From: Paenibacillus sp. EZ-K15
GTDB lineage: Bacteria > Bacillota > Bacilli > Paenibacillales > Paenibacillaceae
NCBI RefSeq assembly: GCF_002573715.1
Contig: NZ_PDHM01000016.1
Coordinates: forward strand, 847,266-911,265
Direction of reading: 5' to 3'
DNA length: 64,000 nt
How positions within the stretch are numbered: position 1 is the first letter of the stretch; the number at the start of each line of letters is the position of its first letter. Below, piece by piece: positions 48,176 through 56,901 of the stretch. The position numbers and the translations under genes were made by a program. The notes under the pieces are model-generated. The model saw nothing but the letters and a program-made list of their open reading frames with translations, ran no database searches and was not told the DNA's origin.

Positions 48176-48774
48176 CTCTCCTTATACTGTATGCCTGAAA
48201 AAATCATATCGACGATCCCTTCCACATCCGGCTCGTTCTGCATATTGTGGTGGATATTTAACGCTGTGCAGCCAATAAGCGAGCCAAAGATCAGATTCGC
48301 TGTTTTTTCCGGGCTTACGGAATTGATCCCTTCACGAATCATTTCAACTAATGGTAAAAAGATCCGTTCATGAAATTCGGCAGACAGCTTGCTGAACCGG
48401 TTCCCCGGGAAGTGATGAAAATTATCCGCAACTGTTTTGAGCAATATAAATACAGAGGGATCTTGAATACACTTCTGCAGAAGCAGCCTGGAGAACGACT
48501 CAGCTTTATGCAAACTGCTGCCGTCCCCCGTCAAAGCGGGCTGTACTGCCGACTCCGTTTGATTCAGGGCATCCCATAGTAAATCTTCCAAAAGCATGTA
48601 TTTATTTTTGTAGTAATGATAAACGGTACCGTAGCCGAGCTCTGCCTTGACCGAAACATCACGTATTTCCAATTGGATGCCCTTCTCCAAATATACTTTG
48701 GCAGCCGCTTGCATAATTTGATTCATCCGCATTTCCCGGATTGCTTCATTTTGTTCTTTGGTACGTGGTGACAT
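48172..48774 (-). CDS. TetR-family regulator
   Basis: A 200-residue repressor-type protein. The N-terminal helix-turn-helix is clear (IRDVSVKAELGYGTVYHYYKNKYMLLEDLL), followed by an all-helical ligand domain. The start is ATG at 48774 with a perfect AAGGAGG site; the open frame reaches further upstream without support. Cotranscribed with map, whose start overlaps its stop. A promoter with TTGATC and TATATT precedes it. Ligand and targets are unknown. Confidence 0.9.
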   Translation of the reverse strand: MSPRTKEQNEAIREMRMNQIMQAAAKVYLEKGIQLEIRDVSVKAELGYGTVYHYYKNKYMLLEDLLWDALNQTESAVQPALTGDGSSLHKAESFSRLLLQKCIQDPSVFILLKTVADNFHHFPGNRFSKLSAEFHERIFLPLVEMIREGINSVSPEKTANLIFGSLIGCTALNIHHNMQNEPDVEGIVDMIFSGIQYKER

Positions 48775-48817
48775 GGATCCTCCTTTTTTAGACCTTCTGT
48801 AATGTCGATGTAAAATC

Positions 48818-48846
48818 AATATATATCATTTGCAAGTATGGATCAA
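48818..48846 (-). promoter_or_regulatory. Promoter of the TetR-map operon
   Basis: On the minus strand TTGATC, 17 bases, TATATT, about 45 bases upstream of the TetR start codon. Confidence 0.65.
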
Positions 48847-48949
48847 GTTAAAAGCGTTCAGGATTTCCCCTCCCGCGACGATTTGTGGATAACCAGCGTG
48901 GAATTTTTTCAACTAACGAAGGATGAGTCAATTGTAATTCAACGTGATA

Positions 48950-48958
48950 TGTTATAAT
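48950..48958 (+). promoter_or_regulatory. Extended -10 promoter of the small membrane protein
   Basis: TGTTATAAT, a perfect extended -10, with TTGTAA 15 bases before the TATAAT. It lies 30 bases ahead of the start codon. Confidence 0.6.
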
Positions 48959-48987
48959 GAACAACAAATATAAAGGGGGCTGATATT

Positions 48988-49260
48988 ATGGACTTATCAA
49001 TCTTAGCTCTTATCTTTGTTGGGATCATCTCCATCTATGCTATTGCATTTACCATGATAATTAGGTTGCTTGGCCGGAAATTCAAAGACAAATCCAATAT
49101 GTATTTTCTTTATGCATCCATTATCTTGGTTATCCAATCTTATCTAATAATCAAGGATTTTTTAGGAAACCAGCCTATAAGTTCAGTCAATATTTTATTT
49201 TTCTTAATGGGATTTATGTTGATCTTCCAAGGAATAAAACGAAAAAAAATAAATGTGTAG
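48988..49260 (+). CDS. Small three-helix membrane protein, unknown
   Basis: 90 residues with three hydrophobic segments (about 4-26, 38-54 and 66-82), a basic loop RLLGRKFKDKSN and a basic tail GIKRKKINV, predicting a cytoplasmic C-terminus. AAGGGGGC ribosome site and an extended -10 promoter upstream support expression. It stands alone. Function unknown. Confidence 0.75.
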   Translation: MDLSILALIFVGIISIYAIAFTMIIRLLGRKFKDKSNMYFLYASIILVIQSYLIIKDFLGNQPISSVNILFFLMGFMLIFQGIKRKKINV

Positions 49261-49301
49261 GATGCTCTTCTAATTGGTAATCGGACTATGAACTTGTACC
49301 G

Positions 49302-49333
49302 AAAAAATAAAAAAGCCCGAACGATCAGGCTTT
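49302..49333 (-). terminator. Terminator of the CueP-like gene
   Basis: Stem AAAGCC / GGCTTT with ten bases between; on the minus strand the hairpin runs into TTTTTTATTTTTT. Confidence 0.7.
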
Positions 49334-49349
49334 AATGCTTTATTGAGTG

Positions 49350-49874
49350 TTATGTTAGTTGCATCGTTGTGATACAAGTATTGTCATCTTTAAAAGTAGC
49401 GATTTCAGATTCTACTGTTTTGCCATCATACTCAATTTTCACTTGATATGTCCGATCTCGCGGTAACCATAGATCAATAAAACCATTCTCTAAAGAAGTA
49501 ATCGTTTCATCCATCACCACATTACCTTCTTCATCCCGAATAAGCACATCGAAGTTTTTTTCTACTAATTCCCCTTGGCACCCCGTTAAATTGTGGATAG
49601 CACATTCATGTGTGTATTCAACAAACGGTGCAATCGAAACAAAAAATTCGTTCTCTGGAAGGTCAAAAGAAGTCTTTTTACCATTATCAGTCACAATTAG
49701 TTCATGTGATGTAATAGATGCAGTTACATCCTCAAAGGTACCAACACTATACGCATGGACTTTTTCTTTAATTTCCTGTGTCCCCACTTCATTCGATACA
49801 CTATTATCGTTGTTACAAGCTACTGACACAAGACTTAGTAATAAAGCCGAAGCTATGAGCAAACCCTTTTTCAT
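49350..49874 (-). CDS. CueP-like metal-binding lipoprotein
   Basis: A 174-residue exported protein. The N-terminus is a signal peptide ending in a lipobox-like SVAC at Cys20, so it is probably anchored on the outer face of the membrane. The core HECAIHNLTGCQGEL (Cys, His, Cys spacing) followed by a beta-rich domain (FIDLWLPRDRTYQVKI) and a late DDNTCITTMQL fits the CueP family, copper-binding proteins of the cell envelope. A role in copper or other metal handling is inferred. It stands alone with its own terminator. Confidence 0.78.
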   Translation of the reverse strand: MKKGLLIASALLLSLVSVACNNDNSVSNEVGTQEIKEKVHAYSVGTFEDVTASITSHELIVTDNGKKTSFDLPENEFFVSIAPFVEYTHECAIHNLTGCQGELVEKNFDVLIRDEEGNVVMDETITSLENGFIDLWLPRDRTYQVKIEYDGKTVESEIATFKDDNTCITTMQLT

Positions 49875-50135
49875 TATTCCACTCCCTTTTTCTTGTCATA
49901 TTGAAAGGCCAAACTTTTTTGATTGTATCACATTTCCACTTAAGTAATCGGTGCTCAATTTCACACCAATTCCTCCACCTTATCCTAATTATAGATAGAG
50001 GCAGCACCCTCAAACTTTACTCTAAACACTTAAATTTGACGATTATATCCAAAATTCCTTGAAATACACAATTTCCGAGTGTTACATTTAGATAGTTCAG
50101 TAGAGTCACTACTAAAAATGGAGAAGGGTGACAAC

Positions 50136-50624
50136 ATGGGGATGTACGGATATTACTTTGCTATTGATGACAAACTGGTGCAGCAAATCGCTACCGGCGA
50201 AATTGCATTGGAGAATTTGAAAATAGACGATTATCCCGGACTGGATATTGATAGATCCTGGGAGGCGATTCACTACTTGCTTTGTGGAGATATAGTCGAA
50301 GGTGAGCCCCCTCTTAGCTATGTTGTTCCAATGACGACAGAGCGAGGTATCGACTTTGGATCATTCGGTGCGTTTTTCTTGCGTGCAGAGCAAGTTGCAG
50401 AAGCGCTTCAGATTATTTCTGAGCTGAACGAAGCGCAGCTCCGCTTGCGATATGATTTTCCGACCATGATCAAGGACGAGGTATATCCTCTTGAGCCTGG
50501 CATGGTTTCAGTCGAGGATGAGGATGAGTTCTTTGCCTACATACTGCAGCATTTTAACGAAATCCGGCGTTTCTACAGTCAAACTGTAGCCGAGGGCAAG
50601 GGTTTAATCTTCTACATTTTCTGA
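50136..50624 (+). CDS. YfbM/DUF1877-like protein
   Basis: About 162 residues, cytosolic and acidic. The N-terminal MGMYGYYFAIDD, the LDIDRSWEAIHYLL block and the FFAYILQHFNEIRRFYSQ tail fit the DUF1877 (E. coli YfbM) family, whose function is unknown. ATG at 50136 is preferred over the frame's first ATG because GAGAAGGG lies at the right distance and family members begin MGMY. Stands alone. Confidence 0.8.
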   Translation: MGMYGYYFAIDDKLVQQIATGEIALENLKIDDYPGLDIDRSWEAIHYLLCGDIVEGEPPLSYVVPMTTERGIDFGSFGAFFLRAEQVAEALQIISELNEAQLRLRYDFPTMIKDEVYPLEPGMVSVEDEDEFFAYILQHFNEIRRFYSQTVAEGKGLIFYIF

Positions 50625-51131
50625 ATCCAATCCTATCGAAAGCGTAACAAAAACCATTACAGGCTCATGGGTTTCCTCCCCTAACTTCATGTGCTCACAA
50701 TCAATTCGTGATCTTGTCCAGCTTTTCGTTTTCTTCCGCTCTAAGCATGAACTCCGCGTACGTTCACTATCCTTCATTAAAATCTTTTTAATATGTGGCC
50801 ACTTTTTTTAGTTTTGATGCTTAAACTTTTGACTGATTCTTTTCATCACCCTCTTTTTCGTGGAATGGCGTTACATATATCTTGTGATCGAAATATTGAG
50901 GTCGGGAACTCAGCATGCCGTCTCCGTCTTGAGACGGAGACGAAAACCATTCTGTCGCCCGTCACTCCTTGGCAGAGCAATACGGTATCTTAATATTAAC
51001 GCCTGCTCATTTACCATTAAGTATACTTAGGCACCAGCTCAACCACAGCATTGATCAGTCAAAGAATACATACTCTCTCGGGGTTCATACACATAGCAGC
51101 AAAACCATAGTACGAGCAGAAAGGGGCAAGA
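50625..51131 (+). other. Intergenic with a leader hairpin
   Basis: About 500 bases. The notable element is a perfect ten-base stem with a TTGA loop at 50919-50942 (CGTCTCCGTC and its complement), 190 bases ahead of the ABC genes. It lacks a T-tract, so it is more likely a leader structure or protein site than a terminator. No gene is called; a short open minus frame at 50608-50800 is too weak. Confidence 0.5.
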
Positions 51132-52088
51132 ATGATGAAGCTGATCTATCAATTAGAGCATGTGAATAAAACGTACAAAAAAGGAAAGGTTATCGCCAAT
51201 CAAAACATAAGCTTCGACGTTCAACAAGGGGAGATTCTCGGTTTGCTCGGTCCGAATGGAGCAGGAAAATCCACGCTAATCAAGCAGATGGTAGGCCACC
51301 TTGCTCCCACCTCAGGTACGGTACGTTATAAAGGAACCAGCGTACAGACCCAAACCAAGCGAGTTGCTCAGGAGGTGGCCTACTACTCGCAAGAGCCTCA
51401 CGCCCTGACCAGTTTAAAAACCTGGGAAGCTTTGTATTTTACGGGAAGATTGCGGGGATTGACGAAGGAGTCCGCCGTAAACCAAACAGAGGAATTGTTG
51501 GAACGCTTTGGAATGCAGGACCTCCGTCATAAGCTGCTGAAAAACGTTTCCGGCGGACAGAAGCGTTTAATCGGGATTGGTACTTGCTTGATCGGCTTTT
51601 CCCCCGTTATGATCCTGGATGAACCGACCAATGAACTGGACCCTAAAAAGAGAAGGCTCGTATGGGATCTGATTCAAGAACGCAATCGCCAAGGAGTAAC
51701 CGTAATCTTGGTGACACATAACGTGCTGGAGGCCGAACAGGTCGTGGACAAAGTAGCAGTTGTAAATCACGGCAAGCTGCTCGCCATCGATCATGTCAGT
51801 GTTTTAAAACAAAGGGTCGATCAGCGGATGAAGCTGGAAATTACGACCTCCTCAGGCGAAAGCGATCATGTTTGCCGAAGCTTAAGCGCGCTGGGACAGT
51901 GGACCAAAACAGGAGAAAACCGAATCCGGACACTGATTGAGAAGCAAGATGCCAGCCACGCGATTGACGTTTTGACTGAGCAGCAATTACCGATCGAAGA
52001 GTATTCATTGGTCCCGCCGAATCTTGAGGATGTCTATTTCCATATCGATGACGAACAGGATCCGCCTGCCAAAGCGGAGGTGGTCTAA
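51132..52088 (+). CDS. ABC exporter ATP-binding protein
   Basis: A 318-residue nucleotide-binding subunit. Walker A is GPNGAGKST, signature NVSGGQKRL, Walker B VMILDEPTNELD, switch VTHN. A C-terminal tail of about 100 residues after the ATPase core is typical of DrrA/CcmA-type exporters. Start ATG-ATG after AAAGGGGC. The permease start lies one base past its stop. Substrate unknown. Confidence 0.9.
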   Translation: MMKLIYQLEHVNKTYKKGKVIANQNISFDVQQGEILGLLGPNGAGKSTLIKQMVGHLAPTSGTVRYKGTSVQTQTKRVAQEVAYYSQEPHALTSLKTWEALYFTGRLRGLTKESAVNQTEELLERFGMQDLRHKLLKNVSGGQKRLIGIGTCLIGFSPVMILDEPTNELDPKKRRLVWDLIQERNRQGVTVILVTHNVLEAEQVVDKVAVVNHGKLLAIDHVSVLKQRVDQRMKLEITTSSGESDHVCRSLSALGQWTKTGENRIRTLIEKQDASHAIDVLTEQQLPIEEYSLVPPNLEDVYFHIDDEQDPPAKAEVV

Positions 52089-52089
52089 C

Positions 52090-52923
52090 ATGGAACAGAT
52101 GAAACCATCCATGCAAAACCATGACTTGCAACTGCAAGAAGCGATCTTTCTCCAAGAGCACCAGCAGCAGAGCATAATCCAACGCAGAATGACGGAATGG
52201 CTGATCCTGGCCCGCATTCAATTCACGATTATCCGCGAGGCATGGGTTTGGATTTTCATCATGGCATGCATGTTTCCTTTAACGACGCTGTTGTTTCTCA
52301 AATTCTTTACGGTCGACCCAACGCCGGCTGTCATGACCCGTATTATTACAGGAAATATGCTCTTCGGCTTAATCGTCATGGGCCTCAATTCCATGGCTCA
52401 GGAGATATCTTGGCAGAAGCATCAAGGCCACTTCACGTACTATTCGTCCCTGCCAATTGTCAAGGTAAACTTCATCTTCGCCAATCTGCTGCGCGGCTTG
52501 ATCATGTGCGTACCGTCTTTTATTATCCTGGCGATGATTGGTCAACTTGCTTACGGCATTCAATTCCACTACAGTTGGGGACTTGTCCCTGTCTTGCTGC
52601 TCACCGTCTTTAGCGTGGTTGGCGCGGGTGTACTGATCGGCTTCTGGTCGCCTAGCCATCAATTGACGAATATGCTGGTCCAGGCGTTGATGATGTTCAT
52701 CTCGTTTTTGACGCCTGTCATGGTGGATATGGATCAATTGCCTGTGATCTTGCAATGGTTCTCTTATATCTTCCCAACCACTTACGCAGCTGAGGCCATG
52801 CGGGAGGTGCTGATATCAGGTTGGTCCGGGTCTGTTGCCTGGAACACGCTTGTACTTTTATTTTTCTCGCTGATCTCCATCATATTGATCTTGAAAAAGG
52901 TAGATTGGCGTGTTGAGAAGTAG
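52090..52923 (+). CDS. ABC-2 type exporter permease
   Basis: A 277-residue partner of the ATPase. A soluble N-terminal region of about 45 residues rich in Gln (including QEAIFLQEHQQQSIIQ) precedes six hydrophobic segments; the AMREVLISGW stretch near the end is typical of ABC-2 permeases. GGAGGTGG ribosome site; start at 52090 directly after the ATPase stop. A terminator follows. Probably exports a small lipophilic compound or peptide. Confidence 0.87.
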   Translation: MEQMKPSMQNHDLQLQEAIFLQEHQQQSIIQRRMTEWLILARIQFTIIREAWVWIFIMACMFPLTTLLFLKFFTVDPTPAVMTRIITGNMLFGLIVMGLNSMAQEISWQKHQGHFTYYSSLPIVKVNFIFANLLRGLIMCVPSFIILAMIGQLAYGIQFHYSWGLVPVLLLTVFSVVGAGVLIGFWSPSHQLTNMLVQALMMFISFLTPVMVDMDQLPVILQWFSYIFPTTYAAEAMREVLISGWSGSVAWNTLVLLFFSLISIILILKKVDWRVEK

Positions 52924-53020
52924 AGAAAAGTTCTGTCCCTATGCCCCGATTATTCAATGGAATGTTCCCCTTTCCCTCCTTATCCGCTTTAGTGCGCAGT
53001 TCATTTTTTCCGAAAAAACG

Positions 53021-53063
53021 AGAAGGCAGCTGATCACATTGGTCGGCTGCCTTCTTATTTTTA
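53021..53063 (+). terminator. Terminator of the ABC exporter operon
   Basis: Perfect ten-base stem AGAAGGCAGC / GCTGCCTTCT with a 14-base loop, followed by TATTTTTATT. Confidence 0.75.
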
Positions 53064-53160
53064 TTAAGCTATCGTTCCTCGTTAGCATAATCATTAATTT
53101 TCATAACCAGTGGGCAATGTAGGGTCCGAACGGTAGTTCCTGTTATTTGAAACGCTATCT

Positions 53161-54096
53161 TTAACAACTAATAATGGTTTCTTCGCTCCAAAATTCTTTT
53201 ACTTCGTCTAGTATTTGAGCAGCAGGCGTTATTGTGGCCTCAAAGATCGTTCTTCCTGTTTTTCTTAAATAATATTGGATTAAATGATATCCGCAAGCGT
53301 ATCCGGCACTATAAGGCATGTTGACCGGTTTAAAGTTTTGAAGTTTTGCGATCTCGTCACCGTAAAGATACGGAGCAAATTGATCAAACCCAGTTAATTG
53401 CAATTGCTCTCTAAGCACAGGCTTTATGCGCTTGTTCAGTGTTTCTGCGTTTGTTTTCGTTACCCAAGGGCCGAGCAATTCTTCTCCAAACATGAATGTA
53501 GCATAGTTTTCAGCTAATCCTTCACTTACAATCAGCTCGCCCAAATTAACCGTGTGATCCCACTGAATAAATTGATATCGCACATTATGGTTGCATTCAT
53601 GCGCCAGCGCAGCCTTCATTCGAGGAATCGTGTACTCATTTGGCAAGAGTGTACCCCAGATAAACCCGGGAATGCCCCCAAAACCACTATAACCTTCGTT
53701 TATGGTTAAGGCACGGTTTTCCGGATTCCCTAGTTGAATGGTAAATAAATATTCAGAAACAGGGAGGTTTATTTCATGTTCCATAAATAGACGGAGGCTT
53801 TTCCTTACAGCGTGCTCACACTCTAACCAAAAAGAATCTGACGAAATCAACTCTACCTCAGGTGAAATCTGCTGGGTAATCTGATCAGGGGATCGATGCA
53901 TCATACTATTAAACGTAATAACGTCAAAACCATTCGCCTCTTCAGCTTTAAAAGGAATCTGTTGAATTTGCCATTGTTTCATAAAGGGAGCCATCATTTC
54001 GTTTCTGAATAATTCAAGCTTTTCCTCGGGTGAAGCTTGGGCAACTTTTTGATAAATATGATCTGAACGCAGTGATTTTATATTCATTTCTCTCAC
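53161..54096 (-). CDS. DUF2268 putative zinc protease (YjaZ-like)
   Basis: 311 residues without signal peptide. The zinc-protease motif HECNHNVRYQ (HExxH) and a downstream SEGLAENYA glutamate are intact, and the protein has the size and late GYACGYHLIQYYL region of the DUF2268/YjaZ family, predicted metallopeptidases of unknown substrate. Likely cytosolic. Stands alone; no promoter assigned. Confidence 0.85.
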   Translation of the reverse strand: MREMNIKSLRSDHIYQKVAQASPEEKLELFRNEMMAPFMKQWQIQQIPFKAEEANGFDVITFNSMMHRSPDQITQQISPEVELISSDSFWLECEHAVRKSLRLFMEHEINLPVSEYLFTIQLGNPENRALTINEGYSGFGGIPGFIWGTLLPNEYTIPRMKAALAHECNHNVRYQFIQWDHTVNLGELIVSEGLAENYATFMFGEELLGPWVTKTNAETLNKRIKPVLREQLQLTGFDQFAPYLYGDEIAKLQNFKPVNMPYSAGYACGYHLIQYYLRKTGRTIFEATITPAAQILDEVKEFWSEETIISC

Positions 54097-54452
54097 TCCT
54101 AGTTATGTATTCATAGAGAACTATGCACTATGACCTAACGTCATAGTCAAGAACTTTATTATCTTTTAACATGAATCCAACCACAGTCCTGAGCGTGGAC
54201 GATTTATCGAATAATACACAAACATCATATTTGAAAAGAAGACAACGATGATAGGTCGACTATAGATATATTCATTTATTATCTCTTCCTGCCCGTTAGC
54301 TTGAATATGATCCAGAGAAAGAAGCGCATTAAAAATATGCAAAAAAAGCGCCGCCAGCGCGAACCTTTACGGTCCGGCTGGTCGGCGCTTTCTTGATCTG
54401 CCTCCCGCAGTCATCCAGGCGGCAATCCGGCGGTCTCAACCGCAATACATAT
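54097..54452. other. Intergenic between convergent-free minus genes
   Basis: About 350 bases: the upstream region of the DUF2268 gene and the terminator of the Tat-dehydrogenase operon at 54341-54391. No ORF worth calling. Confidence 0.5.
54341..54391 (-). terminator. Terminator of the Tat-dehydrogenase operon
   Basis: Outer stem AAAGCGCCG / CGGCGCTTT with a second inner pairing (AGC/GCT region); the minus strand continues into seven T. Confidence 0.75.
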
Positions 54453-54827
54453 TTATTCAACAATCAAGGTCCCCTTCATATCGCTGTGACCGGCCCCGCA
54501 CATGACGGAGCAGTGGAACTCATGCTCACCGGCCTGATCGGCGGTAAATTCGGTCGAGCCTGGCTCTTGCAGGTCAACGTTGAAATCGGGAATGGCCAGG
54601 CCGTGATTTCCATCTTTGTTCTCCAGCGTAATTTTGACCTTTTCGCCCTTTTTGACTTTGATCTCGGAAGGCTCGAACTTAAAGTTTGACGCCGTCACCT
54701 TAATTTCTTTTACACCATCCGATCCGCCTGAAGACGAGGACTCGTCCGACGAACTGCCGCCGCTTCCGCATGCGCTCAGCACCACAACCAGCAGCAATGT
54801 AAGTCCAATCAGCATCCATTTTTTCAT
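54453..54827 (-). CDS. Cupredoxin lipoprotein with a CuA-type site
   Basis: 124 residues: signal peptide with a perfect lipobox LSAC, a Ser/Gly-rich linker, then a cupredoxin domain. The metal loop HCSVMCGAGHSDM gives Cys-x3-Cys-x3-His-x2-Met, the binuclear CuA arrangement of cytochrome oxidase subunit II, with an earlier His in NHGLAIP. It is a membrane-tethered electron carrier on the outer face. As last gene of the operon with the exported FAD dehydrogenase, it may accept its electrons and pass them to the respiratory chain. That link is inferred from context. Confidence 0.88.
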   Translation of the reverse strand: MKKWMLIGLTLLLVVVLSACGSGGSSSDESSSSGGSDGVKEIKVTASNFKFEPSEIKVKKGEKVKITLENKDGNHGLAIPDFNVDLQEPGSTEFTADQAGEHEFHCSVMCGAGHSDMKGTLIVE

Positions 54828-54885
54828 GTCAAATCCCTCCAGATGAAATAATTAAGTTGCCGTCTTCGAAGCAAACCAACCATTC

Positions 54886-55080
54886 TTAGTGATCTTCCTG
54901 TCGGCGCCCCGCGTCCTGCTTCTCTTCGTCCTCTTCAGTCAGATGACGAGCGGAGCTGCGGAATTCGTGAAGCGTCGTTCCCACCGCCCTGCCAAGCTGA
55001 GGCAGCTTGGACGGACCGAACAGCAGCAGGGCGAGCAGCAGCAACAGCAGCAGCCCCGGTATTCCAATCGTCGAAAGCAT
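54886..55080 (-). CDS. tatA: Twin-arginine translocase subunit TatA/E
   Basis: A 64-residue protein: one N-terminal membrane helix (LLLLLLLALLLFGP), the FGPSKLPQLGRAVG hinge that marks TatA, and an amphipathic helix with a charged tail. ATG at 55080 with GGGAGGGA is preferred over the longer frame. It lies inside the operon of a Tat-signal dehydrogenase, so it is probably a dedicated TatA for that substrate. No tatC is in the window, so TatC must come from elsewhere. Confidence 0.9.
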   Translation of the reverse strand: MLSTIGIPGLLLLLLLALLLFGPSKLPQLGRAVGTTLHEFRSSARHLTEEDEEKQDAGRRQEDH

Positions 55081-55154
55081 GGCCGATCCCTCCCTTTCCA
55101 TGAAGTCTCATGAAGTAGCATGTTAATCGCATGAGCATGGAAGGACTTGCCCGT

Positions 55155-56873
55155 TCAGACAAGCATGCCTCCCTGTTTCAAATATTTCTGGATCCCTTCC
55201 GCCGCCCTGTAGGCGAGCGCGCCGACGGTATCGGTCGGATTGTATCCACTGTTATGTGGGAATGCCGAAGCACCCACCACAAACACATTTTCCGCTTCCC
55301 ACATCTGCAGGTAACTGTTCACCGCCGACGTTTCCGGGTCCGCACCCATAATGACGCCGCCGGTATTGTGGGTGGACTGGTAAGGAACGATATTATACGG
55401 GTCCAGCTTGTCCTTGATCTCCACATGGGAAGGACCCATTTCCTTCATGACCTCGCCCGCCTTGTCTGCCAGAAACTTCGTCAGCTCTCGGTCCTGATCT
55501 TCGAAATCAAACGTAATCCGAAGCAGCGGTTTGCCGTAAATGTCCTTATAGGTCGGATCCAGATCCAGGTAATGGTGCTTCCAGGGCAGGCTGGCGCCTT
55601 GCGTCGCCACGGTCAGCACCCGGTTGGCATACTTTAGTGTGGTCTCCTTCCACTTCTTACCCCAGGTCGGCGTACCCTTCGGCGCCGGATTGTTCTCGAT
55701 CGGACGTAGGCCGTTCTGGCTGATCCGGATTCCAGCCCCGTGCAGAAACTTCAAATCGGAATGGTCGAAATTATCCCCGTTGAAGTCGTCGAACTCCATC
55801 CCGAGCGCCCCGGCGCCCATGAACGTGCTGAACTCTTCGTCATCGTAAAAGCCGACCGCATGTCCGGAGTTGACCTGATACGCATAATTTCGGCCGATGG
55901 TCCCCCGTCCAGTCTTCCGGTTGTAAGGCGTCCCGAGCTTGGAGTTCAACAGCAGGCGCACATTGTTCAGCATGAAGCTGCCGAGAACGACCACGTCCGC
56001 CGGCTGGGTCACCTCTTCCCCGGTCACTGTGTTGATGTACACCACGCCGGTCGCTTTTTTGCCGTCATGGAGAATTTCGGTCACGTTCGAGAAGGTGCGC
56101 ACCTCCAGCTTGCCGGTGGCCATCGCCGTCGGAATGACGGTAACGACAGGATCCGCCTTGGCACCGTACTCGCAGCCGAACCGCTCACAAAATCCGCAGT
56201 ACTGGCAGGCTGCCCGGGATATGCCGTCGGGATTTTTGTAGTTCTCGCTCAGGTTTGCCGAAGGGATCATGTACGGATGGTATCCGAGCTTCTTCGACGC
56301 CTCTTCGAACCGCTGCAAAATCGGCGTTTTCTTCATCGGTGGGGTCGGAAACGGATTGGACCGTTTGCCAAGCATCGGATTGGCTTCCGATTCCCCCGAA
56401 ATGCCGGCTACCTGCTCAAACTTGTCGTAGTACGGTTCGATTTCGTCATACGTGATTCCCCAGTCCTGCAGCTGCATGCCCTCGGGAATTTTGCCTTTTC
56501 CATACCGCTCCACCGTCTGGTTGTAGATTTCAAAGTCATACGGCAGGAAACGGTGCGTCTGCCCGTTCCAGTGCGATCCGGCACCGCCGAGCCCGTCCCC
56601 CAGCAGAAAGGAGCCATAGCTGCGCATCGGCAGCGCCCTCATTGACTCCGAATTGCGGAAGGTGATCGTTTCCTTGGATAGATCCTGCATCAGTTCAAAA
56701 CGCCGCGCGTACCGGAGCTCGTCATGATCCATGAAATAATCCTCTGTGCTTCGGCTCTTTCCGCGCTCCAGTCCGACTACCTGGATGCCCGCTTTGGTCA
56801 GTTCGGCCGCAATAATGCCGCCGACCCAGCCCATTCCAACAATAACCACTGGTACTTTAGGTAATTTGGCCAC
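55155..56873 (-). CDS. GMC-type FAD oxidoreductase (sugar/gluconate dehydrogenase large subunit)
   Basis: 572 residues. FAD-binding GMGWVGG near the N-terminus; C-terminal STHNTGG and FPHNSGYNPTDT give the catalytic His-Asn of the GMC family. The cluster CQYCGFCERFGC near residue 220 resembles the [3Fe-4S]-binding cysteines of FAD-dependent glucose dehydrogenases. It has no signal peptide of its own and should be carried through Tat by the small subunit encoded 28 bases upstream. It likely oxidises a sugar or sugar acid outside the membrane. The exact substrate is unknown; there is no cytochrome subunit gene in the operon. Confidence 0.9.
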   Translation of the reverse strand: MAKLPKVPVVIVGMGWVGGIIAAELTKAGIQVVGLERGKSRSTEDYFMDHDELRYARRFELMQDLSKETITFRNSESMRALPMRSYGSFLLGDGLGGAGSHWNGQTHRFLPYDFEIYNQTVERYGKGKIPEGMQLQDWGITYDEIEPYYDKFEQVAGISGESEANPMLGKRSNPFPTPPMKKTPILQRFEEASKKLGYHPYMIPSANLSENYKNPDGISRAACQYCGFCERFGCEYGAKADPVVTVIPTAMATGKLEVRTFSNVTEILHDGKKATGVVYINTVTGEEVTQPADVVVLGSFMLNNVRLLLNSKLGTPYNRKTGRGTIGRNYAYQVNSGHAVGFYDDEEFSTFMGAGALGMEFDDFNGDNFDHSDLKFLHGAGIRISQNGLRPIENNPAPKGTPTWGKKWKETTLKYANRVLTVATQGASLPWKHHYLDLDPTYKDIYGKPLLRITFDFEDQDRELTKFLADKAGEVMKEMGPSHVEIKDKLDPYNIVPYQSTHNTGGVIMGADPETSAVNSYLQMWEAENVFVVGASAFPHNSGYNPTDTVGALAYRAAEGIQKYLKQGGMLV

Positions 56874-56901
56874 GTCTGATGTCCCCTTATATTTGTGAAA
56901 T

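Noticed and set aside
50608..50800. Short open minus frame after the YfbM-like gene
   Set aside because: About 60 codons, no good start or ribosome site, no family match by eye.
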